This document shows, in pieces, positions 1 to 12,106 of a stretch of DNA of 64,000 nt. Location: positions 62,001 through 126,000 of the forward strand of contig JAGTJM010000016.1 of the NCBI GenBank assembly GCA_020747015.1, in the 5' to 3' direction. Each line of letters starts with the position of its first letter. Within the stretch, counting starts at the first letter, position 1. The notes beneath the pieces were generated by a model. The model had not been told where the DNA came from and made no database searches. It saw nothing but the letters and a program-made list of their open reading frames with translations. Made by a program: the position numbers and the translations under genes. This stretch comes from Pyrenochaeta sp. MPI-SDFR-AT-0127 (Eukaryota; Ascomycota; Dothideomycetes; Pleosporales; Cucurbitariaceae).

Positions 1-1299
1 GCATGTTCCCAAGGGACGGAAGGATATGGGAAATGGAGGGAAGAGGAAAGGGTAATGGTGCATGAAAGGACAGGTAGAATGGGGTTGCCGGTGTTGAAAG
101 TGTGAGGGTGGCGAGCTTGACTATGCAACTGCGAAGCTAGTCAGGCGATATGACTGAATAGAACAGCAATTGGGATCTTACGCTATGACTGTTGCCGCGG
201 TCTTGTAAGACATTGGCTTCTCCTTGCGTTGATGCCATATTGCTGCGATATGCCGGACACCAATCATATGACACTGTGCTTCATATACGTTGCCGGTGAA
301 GAGCTATCATAGGGTTAGCCAGCATTTCCCATACTGAGAGTTGAATTAAAAATTATGAGATCACGCTTACTTCCATCAACACCAAATTGCAAATTGCATG
401 AACTACAGAATCGGTCAAAATTTCGTCTTCGGCCTGCATACCTTTATCTAGTTTTTCGTTGAGTAATTTGATGGTTCTGCCTTTGAAAAATAACCAATCG
501 TAGACGCCCTCGTGAAAGCCTGGATTCTCTTCTGCATCTGTCAGACCGTGTAGTTTAGACAAACTTAAATTCCCGTTGGCTGCTGCACGAGATGTAGCAG
601 CGAATGCAGATGTGTAGTTGACTGTCAGCTCATCTGCCTGAGCAAAGAGACCGCTGCACCCGAAAGTCTTCCGGACGAGGTTTGTGGTATATGCAGGATG
701 GAGCGCGGGCATCAAGATATTGATATCTGCGTGAAAATTCAGTTGGTAAACTATATTTGAGGGTGGTCTTGCAAAGTACAGTAGTAAATATGCGGCCTCA
801 TGCGTGGGGTCAAATTGCCCGGCAACAGTTTAAATGGGTCAGCAACACTTGTGACCATCCGTAGAAAAGGGAATTGGAATGGGATTTGAATCAGATGGCC
901 ACCTTGAGATTCCAGGCGAAGGTCATTATCGCCAGTACTCTTATCTCTGATGGCTTCTCGTGTCGGCTCAGGAGGATGCTCTTGCGCTGGTACAGAAGAG
1001 GCCTGGAGACGAAGACTCAGTCGGAAATCTTCTACGATTGTAGGGCATAGGATCTCTACGGATTGTGGTGTATCGCTCTGCTGTGACCTTGCATTAGTAG
1101 TAGAAGGACTGGAGCACTTCGAAAACCAGACTGAGATATTGTTCTGAGCTTGCTGTTGTTCATGCTCCTCAACATCTCGCTGCCGCTGCTCGAAGTGTCG
1201 TCGCGCTGTAATATGCGATTTTGCAAGTTTCTTGTGTGCCTTCCGTGATGCTGGTGTAGTGTCTCCAGTCGAGTTGATAAATTGGATCTTGGGGGCCAT
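1..1299 (-). CDS. Fungal transcription-factor-domain (PF11951-like) protein, 3' end beyond window
   Basis: Exons read 1299-780, 726-371, 303-182 and 128 to the window edge, joined by GT-AG introns of 53, 67 and 53 nt with consistent phase. The last exon is open to base 1, so the C-terminus is missing. The N-terminus carries a short basic segment (SHITARRHFEQRQR, about residues 28-41), as seen at the start of many Pezizomycotina proteins with the fungal-specific transcription factor 2 domain. No Zn(II)2Cys6 cluster is visible, which is usual for that subgroup. The later text (GNVYEAQCHMIGVRHI) resembles the helical repeat of this domain. A nuclear regulatory role is inferred from family only and the target is unknown. 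The gene is divergent from the SAH hydrolase gene. The third intron acceptor (129) was chosen because the alternative at the nearby CTAG gives a stop. Confidence 0.7.
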
Positions 1300-2024
1300 T
1301 CCACCACGCCGTCAGTAATAAAACAGCGGACAGAACGATAACACAAAAAATGCTTATTTGAAAGCCATAGATATATCACCTAATATAAATGGCCCAGAGG
1401 CTTTATAACCGAGTACTAGGGAGGTAAGCAATGCTTGAAGTAACCAATCGCAAATTCCCATCGGCTGAGTAATGAGGCTGAGGACTGCACCATCAGGCTG
1501 ATCTGGATCTGCACATGATTTGGAAGCTTGCAAATACTGAGATACGGATAGGGTTGGAAACACATGTATGCGAAATTTGTTGCAACGTTGTCGATAGAAG
1601 CCCATCTATCAACTTCCAAGACTTGCTCTATCGTTGTGTGTTCGTCCAACTCAACCATTTCGGGATAAATACTGCTTGAAGGTTCTAACATGGGGTTAGT
1701 TGCAGAGAGAGAGAAGTACTTTGTTTTTTGTTGTTGTTACATATAACTCTCACACACGCGGTTCCGAAGAGAAGATCAGAAGAGTGGCTAGTGAGAGAAT
1801 CGTCCTGTCAACAATTGTCCGAAGCGGTGCTAGCATTGTTCTCAAGGCAAGCGGTGAGTTTTGGTATTGGACCACTCACAACTGCCGATGCCAGCGGTCA
1901 GCGGCGGCAATATTTTTGTTCAACGCGGGGCTAAAAGCCAATGCCCCCCATTTTTTTCTCACGTTTCTTCCCTTCCACCCCCATTCCTACCATATCTTCC
2001 TTTCTTCAATATACAACCGCCAAT
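1300..2024. promoter_or_regulatory. Divergent promoter region between the PF11951 gene and SAH1
   Basis: This 725-bp stretch separates two divergently read genes. The side next to SAH1 has a C-run followed by a T-run (about 1945-1962) and then pyrimidine-rich sequence up to the ATG at 2025, the usual look of a strong fungal housekeeping promoter and leader. Short open frames on the minus strand (1354-1691) have no recognisable similarity and are not called. Confidence 0.5.
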
Positions 2025-3421
2025 ATGTCTGCCCCCGCCCACAAGTTCAAGGTCGCTGACATCAGCCTCGCGGCCTTCGGTCGTCGCGAGATCGAGCTCG
2101 CCGAGAACGAGATGCCTGGTCTGATGGAGACTCGCAAGAAGTACGCTGAGGACCAGCCGTTGAAGGGTGCCCGCATTGCAGGCTGCCTGCACATGAGTAT
2201 GTTCTTGAGACTTTACATAGAGCCTTTGCTAACCGAAACCTAGCCATCCAAACCGCCGTCCTCATCGAGACTCTCAAGTCCCTTGGTGCTGAGCTCACCT
2301 GGACATCATGCAACATCTTCTCCACCCAAGACCACGCCGCTGCCGCCATTGCTGCCGCTGGTGTACCCGTCTTCGCCTGGAAGGGCGAGACCGAGGAGGA
2401 ATACGAGTGGTGCCTCGAGCAACAGCTTACCGCTTTCAAGGACGGCAAGAGCCTAAACTTGATCCTCGACGACGGTGGTGACCTCACCGCGCTTGTCCAC
2501 AAGAAATACCCTGAGATGCTCAAGGACTGCTATGGTGTCTCCGAGGAGACCACCACTGGTGTCCACCATCTGTACCGCATGCTCAAGGGCAAGGGTCTTC
2601 TCGTTCCTGCCATCAACGTCAACGACTCTGTCACCAAATCCAAGTTTGACAACCTCTACGGCTGCCGTGAGTCGCTTGTTGACGGCATCAAGCGTGCCAC
2701 TGATGTCATGATTGCTGGCAAGGTCGCCGTCGTTGCTGGCTTCGGTGATGTCGGTAAGGGCTGTGCTCAGGCTCTCCATAGCATGGGTGCCCGCGTCATC
2801 GTTACTGAGATTGATCCTATCAATGCCCTCCAGGCTGCTGTCTCTGGCTTCCAGGTCACCACCATGGAGAAAGCTGCTCCTCAGGGCCAGATTTTCGTTA
2901 CAACCACCGGCTGCCGTGACATCCTAACTGGCGTGCACTTCGAGGCTATGCCCAACGATGCCATCGTCTGCAACATCGGTCACTTCGATATCGAAATCGA
3001 CGTTGCGTGGCTTAAGAAGAACGCCAAATCCGTCTCCAACATTAAGCCCCAGGTCGACCGCTACCTGATGCCGAGCGGCCGCCACATCATCCTCCTTGCC
3101 GAAGGTCGTCTCGTAAACTTGGGTTGTGCTACTGGCCACTCCTCCTTCGTTATGTCCTGCTCTTTTACCAACCAGGTCCTTGCCCAGATTATGCTGTACA
3201 AGGCCGCTGATGAGGAGTTTGGCAACAAGTACATCGAGTTCGGCAAGACTGGCAAGCTTGATGTTGGTGTCTACGTCCTGCCTAAGATTCTCGACGAGCA
3301 GGTTGCTCTTCTCCACCTTGCACACGTCAACGTCGAGCTTTCCAAGCTCACTGAGGTACAAGCCGAGTACCTCAGTCTCCCTATTGAGGGTCCCTTCAAG
3401 AGCGACATCTACCGTTACTAG
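2025..3421 (+). CDS. SAH1: S-adenosyl-L-homocysteine hydrolase
   Basis: Exons 2025-2196 and 2244-3421 give 449 residues, the usual fungal length. The 47-nt intron starts GTATGT, has a CTAAC branch site and splits codon 58. The enzyme reversibly hydrolyses S-adenosylhomocysteine to adenosine and homocysteine in the cytosol, removing the product inhibitor of methyltransferases and feeding the methionine cycle. Visible signatures are the N-terminal substrate segment with [11 protein letters not shown] (intron inside it), the NAD-binding glycine loop [10 protein letters not shown] at about residues 221-230, [10 protein letters not shown], and the conserved C-terminal tail ending in DIYRY, whose Lys/Tyr contact NAD in the family. 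The ATG at 2025 follows a pyrimidine-rich leader and matches the conserved N-terminus [13 protein letters not shown]. Strong C-ending codon preference indicates high expression. Confidence 0.98.
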
Positions 3422-5401
3422 ATTTTTTTTCCATGGGTTTGGGAAGTTTCAACACGACGTCATGAACTGGGATGATACCACTTCGAAAAGTTATTTGTCT
3501 TCAACGGCATAGCATTCGAGTCAGGGACTCGACGGGGTTTGGTCGTTCAAAAGGCGTTGGTTTTGCATATCATCTACTTGGCCCTTCAACCGTGGCATGA
3601 GACTAGAGATGATACCCCTTATGTAACAGTTCAGTATGGAGGAAAGAAGCCTGCGCCTCTACACGCAGCATGACATATAGTAATCGGCCTGTACCTCAAC
3701 AGCAGACCGGAGAATTAACAATTACGGTGGGCTCCCGCACCGCCTTGATCTGTCGACAATTGTCTTTCCATTACCCATCATCTGCCCAATCCGTGACTAG
3801 ATTTGGGCATGTGCCAGCCTTGGCAATTAGACATGCGCTTGCTTGCTTGAGCTGACGTTGATGCTGTTATGCTTTTCGCAGGGGTCTTGATATTGACGTG
3901 TGCAGGATTGGTACTAGTCTCCCGCCCTCAACGCTCCCGTTTTCGTTCGCCACGAATCTGCAAGTCTCCCGATCATGTTGTCATCAACAGCCGATTCCTT
4001 GCATACGTGAATGGCGAGCCTACTACGAAGGCTGAACCGGACATACACATGCATGCCCTGACCGATACTTCCCGCCCGACATATGTATGAAGCATCGGCC
4101 CGCCACGCCTCTGCATATTGACGGGTAGTCCCTTGCTTTAGATGCAAGTCTTTGCACAATTTGATGTTACATGTCAAGATAAGCTGCCTTGCAGCAACAA
4201 GCAAGCCATTGCCATGCCGTCTCCCGGCTTTGTGTCTGCATGTCTACCCGTAAATCTCACTAGTTCGTAGTACAGATCCTTCGGTGACCTGTTCCTGAGA
4301 TGCCTACTGATCGTGCCCTCGAGGCTTGGACAGAAGCGTCTTAAGGTTACTAGCACATCTTGAAACTCATGCCTCTGCACGTATCGTAAAATTCGGTCCG
4401 CCCGACTTATGCTGCGCGTTCTAATCCAGTTTTGGCCCCAACCAAGAATACGACTGCTCTTCCTTCTCGCCCATGCAAGTTCATCCGACCTAGTCTAATG
4501 TGCCACAACACCCATTGATCTGTATTGGACCCACAACCACAATGTACAGGGACAAGTACCCTGGCCCGCGGTGCAAACCTAACGTTTCGCGTTCCCCAAC
4601 CTCTCATGCTGTGACCCAACAACCTGGGTCCTGCATGCATGCAAGGGTTTGGGGGGTGACCTAGATGCTCAACAGACCACAGCATGCTGTTCGTGCGGGA
4701 TGGTCGACGCCACGCGAGGTACTGTGGCATCTGAGAAAGGTCATTGTGCGTTGTTCGGCAACCGTAGAGGAACAAATGAGTGGGGTGGGCGAGAATCGGA
4801 AGCTGCAAGGGAAATTTTGACATTGGGGGTCGGGGATGCCCACGTTTGACGGCAGGAGCAGGTTCATGATAAGGTTTAAAGAAGTCAGGTAGCGAGCGGC
4901 AAGAGAACCTGGATCGGACCTAAGAGGATCGAACCGGTGAGAAGGCCCTATGTGTGACGATCATAGTCTCAGTGTCAGTAGAAACACGATGCGTGAACCG
5001 CCGACATGTAAGATATGCCAGGCTAACCCAGACCAACGCTCTGTGAAAATGATATTACAATTTACGACGGCCCTAGATAATCGCTGTTGCTATACAAAGC
5101 ATATGTACGTCTTGTCCGCAAGTATCTTCAAACAATATGTGAACCTGTGCCAACATGCCAACGCTTGCTATGGATGACTGACATCTACTATTGCTCGAAT
5201 GTAACGATAGAGGATGCAGCGAGGTATCAAAAACAGAGAAATCGAAAAATGCCCGCAAAGTGAGCCCTCGACAAGCCGGACCAGTACTTCGTACGTGGTG
5301 ATGATGCCGCGATACCGCAATTGCTGCGATTCGAATGTCAAAGGGAATGAACGGATAAGGAAACGCCGCCTAAACCAACAAACAAGACCGTAGCGAGAGA
5401 G
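3422..5401. other. Intergenic, no gene seen
   Basis: Almost 2 kb between convergent SAH1 and the Whi2-like gene. The first few hundred bases are presumably the SAH1 3' untranslated region. Open frames here (for example minus strand 4407-4823) have low-complexity composition, no recognisable domain and no splice-consistent extension. I see no repeat or RNA gene. Confidence 0.5.
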
Positions 5402-7007
5402 TTAGCGGAGGCCAATGACGCTCTGTGAGAAGTGTAAGTATAGCTCTATAATGAAATGGATTGCAAAGAGTTGACATACCATCTCGAGTGTCCAGACTCT
5501 CCTTATCCAAACCTTCAGCTTGCCCTCGACTCCTCTGACATTGTCAAGCTCGACACCTTCCCACCAGCATCGACGAGCGGGTTTCCTCCAGAAAAGAAGC
5601 AGTTTCTGCGCCATTCCAACAGCATTGCTGTTAGCGAGATCATTGCCTTTAATATCAGTCCTCAAGCGTGCGAGTGCGATGCTGCAAATCACAGCCTTGT
5701 TGGGCTCGCCGGCACGGTGACCCCATTGATCGTCGTGGTTGAAGCCACTGAACACGGTTAGCCAACGCACTACTTGGCACACACAAAAGATGAACCTACC
5801 CGGCAGTCAACATCTCGATGAGGTGCTGCTCCGTCGTTCCTGGCTCTTCACTCTTCCTTAGACCTGAAAAGATGCCATCTTGCCTCAGTAGGGCTTCTCC
5901 CGCAGCTCGCTTCACTTCAATCATTTCCGGCTGGGTGATATCACGATGCGGTGGGATCGCATAAAAGTCGAGGTCTTCTCGGAGGACGATTATGCCGGCT
6001 CGATCTTGCAACATATCCTTAGCAGAGCCATGCATGGGCTCAATAGGAACTGCTTCAGCTGGATGCTCTGGGTCTGCGGTTGGTGAAGGAGGCGACGCGG
6101 GAATAGACTGTGCTACGGTGCGGAAAAATTCCAACATGTACTGTAGGGAATTGGGGTCGTACTGTGAGAAATACATATTGTCAGATAGATATAATGCGGG
6201 GTTGGAGAGGTGGTTTAAGATCTTGGCTACTGGGCATAGGCTTGGGGAAAGGGAATCGGGGATACCAACGTCGACTGGGTACACATCTCCGTCATGGTAG
6301 GAGTTCATGTGACCATCGGGGAGCAAGCCATTAGGGAAAAGGGACAGAAGGACAAATTCAGGGAGCGTTAGGAGCTCGTCTCGCGACAACGTGAAGCGCG
6401 TCCCTCTACACTCGCTGTTAGTTCTATCCAGCTTGAGTCAGGACTGGACTTTGTACCTCAGCTCCAGAGTAATGTTCTCATCAGATCCACCCAGTGTGTT
6501 TATCGGTGGTCCTCCACTCGATTGTGACACCTGGGTGATGATGCTCGCGGGGCCTCCTGCGGATGCCATCACGTATGTAAATGACTCGAGCGGACTTGAT
6601 CCTTCACTATACGGTGGTGGCGGCTCTCCGTCGTCGATCTCCTTGCTACTGGAGGCGTCTTTGGTGTCGCGCGGAAGGGCAGCTTTGGTCGCAGCGGCAG
6701 CAGCAGCGGCAGCAGCCGATGAGGACGACTCGTTAAACGGGGGCGCGGGGGCGAATGCAGGCGGAGACTCTTCTTCTGTACTATCGCAAGCCTTGTTTCG
6801 CGCTTCGACAGTGTCCTCGGACGGAAAGAAGAGGGAGGAGAAGGGAGGAGGGTACGGTGATTCGCCAGTGGTCGTCAATACGGCGTTGATGCTCGCAGGA
6901 GCTGGAACAGTGCACTGTGGGCGGGGTGTGTCGCTTTCGCTAGGAGTCAGAGGCAAAGGAGTGACTACGGACAAGCCGTCTGTACTGGGGACCTGTGTGC
7001 ACGACAA
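5402..7007 (-). CDS. Whi2-like BTB/POZ-fold growth and stress regulator
   Basis: Exons read about 7007-6457, 6405-6270, 6161-5800, 5747-5480 and 5422-5402; introns are 51, 108, 52 and 57 nt with consistent phases. Once joined, the conserved BTB block appears: ITLELRGTRFTLSRDELL, then LPEFVLLSLFPNGL, then GDVYPVDYDPNSLQYMLEFF. This matches fungal Whi2-type proteins, which in yeast act with Psr phosphatases in general stress response and in damping TORC1 under low amino acids. The C-terminal part contains a second conserved block, from REDLDFYAIPP to the final SVIGLR. The N-terminal 150 residues are Ser/Pro/Ala-rich and disordered, with an 11-alanine run (GCN repeats near 6690-6720). No in-frame ATG lies between the upstream stop and residue 147, so a short 5' exon is likely. 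The annotated 5' limit is approximate. Confidence 0.75.
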
Positions 7008-7533
7008 GTTGCCGGTAGCTGTGTATTGGATGGCAAGTAGATGATGAGGCTCGAAGGGGCAAGGGCGCTAACAGCCGCCGTCAATTAATCGCGTGCGCGT
7101 CCCAGTCACGAACTAGCCGAGCGCATTGGGTAGAGCAGCAGTCGATAGGAGTGTGATTGTTTGCTGTATTGTGCTGTTGGTGGTATCTCGGAGCGTGTGA
7201 TGTGTGGGTGGTGCGGTGAACGGAGGGCATGGATTCGGCCAGAGCCAGCTGGGCCTAGCGCACCTTCCAACTTGCAAAGGGAAGGCACTCGAGGGGTCAT
7301 CACAATAACAATCGGTACAAATTGCGACTTTTGGTTATGTAAACTCAGAAGTAATTTTACTAGTAATACCGGGATGATCTGAATGAATTTTGCACCCTAC
7401 TTCCTAAAGGCATCACTATCGTCTCGAAATTGCAGTATAGTCCAGTATGGTGGTGCTTTGGAGAGGGAAACAATTGCTGGTAGGCACTTCATGCCGTGCC
7501 TTTGTACACGCCTCAGGCTTGATGCATCCCCGC
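7008..7533. other. Spacer between GCN20 3' end and Whi2-like gene 5' end
   Basis: Both flanking genes run on the minus strand, so this 526-bp stretch must hold the GCN20 3' untranslated region and the promoter of the Whi2-like gene. It may also hold that gene's unlocated first coding exon. A CACAG acceptor near 7030 would allow an upstream exon to splice into the open frame. Confidence 0.4.
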
Positions 7534-9890
7534 CTAGTGCTTCCGTACCACTCCAGCCTCGTTCGCTTGCGCTGTGATCCTTCGTTTATAGTCCTTGACA
7601 GTGCCGTCAAAATGCTCAATCGTTCCGTTGTCGCACACCCACAAGCTTGTGCATACATTCTGCAGCATCGTGACATCGTGACTGACCATCAGCACACCGC
7701 CCTGGAACTTTTGCAGTGCTTCTGACAGCGCGTCCATGGCTTCAATATCCAAGTGGTTTGACGGCTCGTCCAGGACGAGAATGTGTGGATTCGTCAACGC
7801 CAGACATGCAAAAGCGACACGCGACTTCTGCCCTCCCGACAATAGCTCCATTTTCTGCAATCCCGTCATGCCTGTGATCCCAAAGGCACCCAGATGACGG
7901 CGATACTCTTCGTCCGCCTTTCCATGATATTTCTTGGACATAAAGCCTACGGCGCTGTCGTTGAGATCTAACGCGTCGACGTGGTGCTGTGCAAAGAAGC
8001 CCACTCTCAACCGGGGGTTTTGTGAGATCAAACCAGAACTAGGCTGGAGCGCGCCTATGAGGAGTTTCAGGGCTGTTGTCTTACCAGCTCCATTGGGACC
8101 TACAATTCCGATTCGCGAATCGAGTTGTACATCAAGGTCAACATTCTTCAAGAGGATATTGTCCTTAGTATAGCCAAAGGTAACGCCACTCATTTGGATG
8201 ATGGGGGGAGACAGCTTTTCCACTTCTGGGAACTTGAAGTGAACCGTGTACTCCGCCTCTGGTGCTGTTAAAACTGGCATCCGCTCCAATTTCTTGATTC
8301 TTGATTGAGCCTCGGAGGACTTCGCAGCATTATATCGGAACTTATCAATGAAGGCCTGCAAATGGGCGCGCTCAGCCATTTGTTTCTCATACTCGCGGGC
8401 AGCTGTTTTACGGCGTTCTTCTTTGGTGGCATAAAATGAGTCGAAATTGGCGCTCTTGTAGTAGTCAAGTCGCTCAGAGTGTTGATGGATAATATCTGTC
8501 GCAACTTCGTTCAAAAATGCCCTATCGTGAGATACCACGAGGAGAGTACTGGGATAGTCTTGGAGGTAATTCGCCAAGAAAGTAATGGATGGGACATCCA
8601 ACATATTGGACGGTTCGTCTAGAAGTAATAGGTCGGGTTCACAAAATAAGGCTCTTGCGAGTGCCAATCTCATCCTCCAGCCTCCGGAGAAGGTCTTCGT
8701 CGCAAAATGCTGTCGCTCTGTCGAGAATCCTAGGCCAGCTAGGATACTAGCTGCTCTGGGCTCTGCTTTATCGGATTCCATTTCGGCAAGTTTAGAATGC
8801 ACGTCGCTCAGAGTAGTGTCCAGACCCTCACGCTGCGTGTCTAATCTAGCAGCGTCGGCAGACGTGTCTGCCAGGGTGGCACGCTCTGCTTCGATTTCGG
8901 CTAGCTCTTTGGTGATTTTCTAAGAACAATCAGAGAGAACTTAAAATCTTCGCAAAACAACGTACATCCTGTTCTTTGAGGAGGTGCTTGCGCCACACAT
9001 CAGCATCTAGGACGGCTTGCAGAGCTGGTGTATCATCGCCAGTAATCTGGAACGTAGTCAGAAGATGATATATGCGAATGTGAGGGGGTTTGGCAAACCT
9101 CTTGTTCAACGTGCAGAATTGAGATGTGAGTGGGAATAGAGACCTCGCGACGGCTGAGAGCTCTGAGCAAGGTCGATTTGCCAATGCCGTTCTGACCTAC
9201 GAGACCATATCTTCGGCCATATGATAATGTCAATGAGCTGTCAGTGAGAATGCGTTTGCCAGATATAGAGATATCAAAGCTGTCGATTTTGATATCTTTG
9301 CTCTTTGAGGCAGAGTCACCTAACTGAAGAGGATTGACAGCCATGTAGAATTCTTCGTAGCTTTGTGCCTCGTTTGGTTCATTGAGCAGTCTGGAGGTTT
9401 CATATTCGACGTTCTTAAACTCTTTGCGATCCTGTTTGGCACGCAATTTACGTTCAGCCTTCTCTAGCTTTTTCCTGTCGACCCTGGACTCGACTTTGCG
9501 CGTGTTGGCAGATTCAAGATCAACAGCACCGCCCGCCAGACCTAACGTAGAGGATATGTTTCTCTGTGAGCCTACGTGGATGGCCTGGTCAAGCTTCTTA
9601 GCCGAAGGGGCCAACTGGCGCCGCTCGCCATCGGCACCATTTGCAGCATTCAGTCGGGAAATGAACTTCTCCACGAGATTTTGAATGCTTGTTTCGTTCT
9701 GGACTGAGAGATCACCAGATGCTGACAGAAGTAGGGCGCTCACAGTTGCGGCAGCTTCCTCAAGCGGAGAAGGGGCATTAGGGTCCGAATCGGAAAGAAA
9801 GGAGTTGGCGGCATGGGTCAAGTACCCGACCGAGTACTCTGACAGGACGGGGTCAATATTGGGGATTTGGGTTCTGATTTCAGCTTCCAT
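7534..9890 (-). CDS. GCN20: ABC-F ATPase, Gcn20-type activator of Gcn2
   Basis: Exons 9890-9099, 9046-8966 and 8919-7534 give 752 residues, the same length as yeast Gcn20. There is no membrane domain, but there are two ABC cassettes. Cassette 1 has Walker A GQNGIGKST (about residues 232-240), signature FSGGWRMRLALARAL and Walker B LLLLDEPSNMLD. Cassette 2 has GPNGAGKTT, LSGGQKSRVAFA and ILVLDEPSNHLD. The 200-residue N-terminal extension with a charged coiled-coil is what binds Gcn1 in the yeast protein. The known role is to act with Gcn1 on the ribosome to activate kinase Gcn2 when uncharged tRNA accumulates (general amino-acid control). The methionine at 9890 begins the conserved N-terminus. 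The middle exon is only 81 nt. Confidence 0.96.
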
Positions 9891-12106
9891 GGTCGCTGGC
9901 TTGCGTGAGATACGAGGATGATGGCTTGTCCCACACAGCTGCTATTGTGGGTAGTCAAAATCGAGCGGTGGCGCTGGCGAGGTCGGCGAAAGAGCAGCAA
10001 CACGTCTGAATATCGTTTACTAGAAATTTTCGGTGTAATGGCGGGGCAGTGGGCGTTTCTCACTACTGGCGTGCCACGACAGGTTGTCCACAGCGATGCG
10101 CAATTTGGTGTGAGAGGCCAAATGTGGAGTGGCGGTTTTCTGGAAAGAAACGCCGCGAGCCAATGAGGGGATTGCAGTCGCTTGCCCATCAAACATGACA
10201 ACTGCGCACAATTCGCTCGCCTTGGGGTTAGTACGAGAGAGGCTGATCTGCACGACGCGTCTGGAGAAGCCTCTAGAGCGCCTCTTCGCTGCGATGCGCT
10301 CAGGGATGCGCGGTTACACGCATCTGATGCCGTTCTTTTGTGCTCCCACTGGGTAAGATCAATCACACAGGAGCCTCTACAGTGGCTTGCTGAGCAGGTT
10401 GTGGGCTGGAACAGTCTTGTGTCCACCGCAGCTATCGTGAGCGCGGAGAGCACAGCGGCACCCGTTGTGTGCTTCCATTGTTGACATTCACTCTGGCCGT
10501 CAGCTTTCCCTAGCCGGACATCAGGTCCGCCTTGGCTACGGCACACATATGTGACATGGCAATGTTCGCTGGCCTTTGAATCACGGATACCGACATTGCT
10601 ATCACGCCGCGTGCTTCGGAGGCATCACCAGAAGACTGAATTTGCTGGACTAAGGATGCTGTTACCGACCTATCCTCCACCCTTGTTCCCGCTTCTTTCC
10701 AGCTTCTCCGCCCCTGGGGCTGACGTGCTCTTCGTTTCGGCTATCAAGGATCTTGATGAGGAGAGGCTTCCCCAAACATGCAATTGGTGAGCAGAAAACA
10801 GGCCGAAGCATCAATATCCACAAGGTCCGCTGCATCCACTGTCGCCATCTCCATCCTTCCTTCCTTCGGGTGCCTGGTCCATCATGTGTATCAAGATGAT
10901 TGTGCCGCTGTACCGGAGAGCTGGCTAAAGCTCCGTGGCTGCACATGCTAAGGCGCGTTTTCGTTTACGACCGATGGGCTACAGAAACCGGCTCATATGT
11001 ACGTACTGCACGGCGCGATCAGCAAACAATCTCCACTCGCTTGCAGGGAACTCGCGAGCAACGCAGCGGAGCGCTCGCGAATCACCACGCTCTGCTACAA
11101 GCGTCCGGGATGCTATCTGGTACACTATTTTGGGGAGCCCTAGCGGCAAAAGGGTTCCTTCACTGCCATGGCCAGGCTCTGCCCTGGGTCCCGAATTTGT
11201 TGTTGATTGTTACTCGGCGCCATGTCTGCCGTGGTGATACCATAGCCTGCAGCTCTCGCGGAAGTGCACGCAGGAACAGCCCTGGGCACCTTGTATGCAG
11301 CCTTGATGTATCGCCAATCAAGGCAACGAGGAAGCTATGACGCTGCAGAGTGAGGCATGAGGTCTGTGTTGGCTCCGTGTTATGTTTCGACATGCCGCCT
11401 TCAGCCCAATATTCATCGGCGACATCTCGCTAATCCCAAGTAGGCTGGGTAGCCCTGTACGTAGATCCCAGAAGCAACAAGTAGTGGATTTCCTCAGTCC
11501 TCCGTCCGCTTCCTCGACGAAGCTCCACCTCTCTGCCTCAGCCCGTTGCGGGTGCTTCAGCCGCCCTTCCTTTGCCTTGCCTTGCCTTACCCCGTGGTGC
11601 TGCACACCTTCGAAGCGTCTAATTGAGCCCCTCCATTCCGCCGTCTCTCCGCCGTGCAGCTCGCGATCCGTGGTTTCCTGGCACCTGGCCATGCCATAAT
11701 GCTCACCGTGTCGTCACGAGCGCTTCGACGAGTGAGCTCTCCCCGGTGGCTTGGTCTCGAACGAGAATGAAAACTGTTCCAACGGTAACTACGCTGTGTT
11801 TCCTCTGCCCCATACATCCTAAAGCACATCAACGGCGACCCTTGCTTTGTTTTGACTTGCCTCGACGCCGATGCTGCTTTTGCTTCCGAGAACGGCGGCT
11901 GCCTGCCTGTCTCACCTCGATAGACCTCACATCCAAGTCGTACTGAGTGCCATGACTGACGCATTCGCGTGACACAGCTTTGTGCAACTGCCACTGTCGT
12001 TGGTGCATCTGCAGTCGGTCTGTCATTTGGACGGAAGACCCCCTTGGACTCCTCCCACTCGAACAAGAAGAAGGCTACCCCAGCGCGAGAGCTGGGCCAC
12101 GGTTCA
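9891..12106. other. Long divergent intergenic region, no gene seen
   Basis: 2.2 kb between the divergent GCN20 and the Byr4-like candidate. The right-hand part is pyrimidine-rich, with short CCTTG repeats around 11570-11590, consistent with a long leader or promoter of the gene at 12107. Open frames in this stretch have no domain and overlap each other on both strands. Confidence 0.45.

Noticed and set aside
4925..4945. GGTTCGATCC on the minus strand, resembling a tRNA T-loop
   Set aside because: The flanking bases do not form a T-stem, and no acceptor, D-arm or anticodon arm fits around it.
6391..7044. Plus-strand frame of 217 codons with an alanine run
   Set aside because: It is the antisense of the Whi2-like first exon; the GCN repeat reads as alanine on both strands, which keeps the frame open.
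9818..10546. Minus-strand frame of 242 codons
   Set aside because: It overlaps the first exon of GCN20 in another frame and has no domain. It is treated as a shadow plus promoter sequence.
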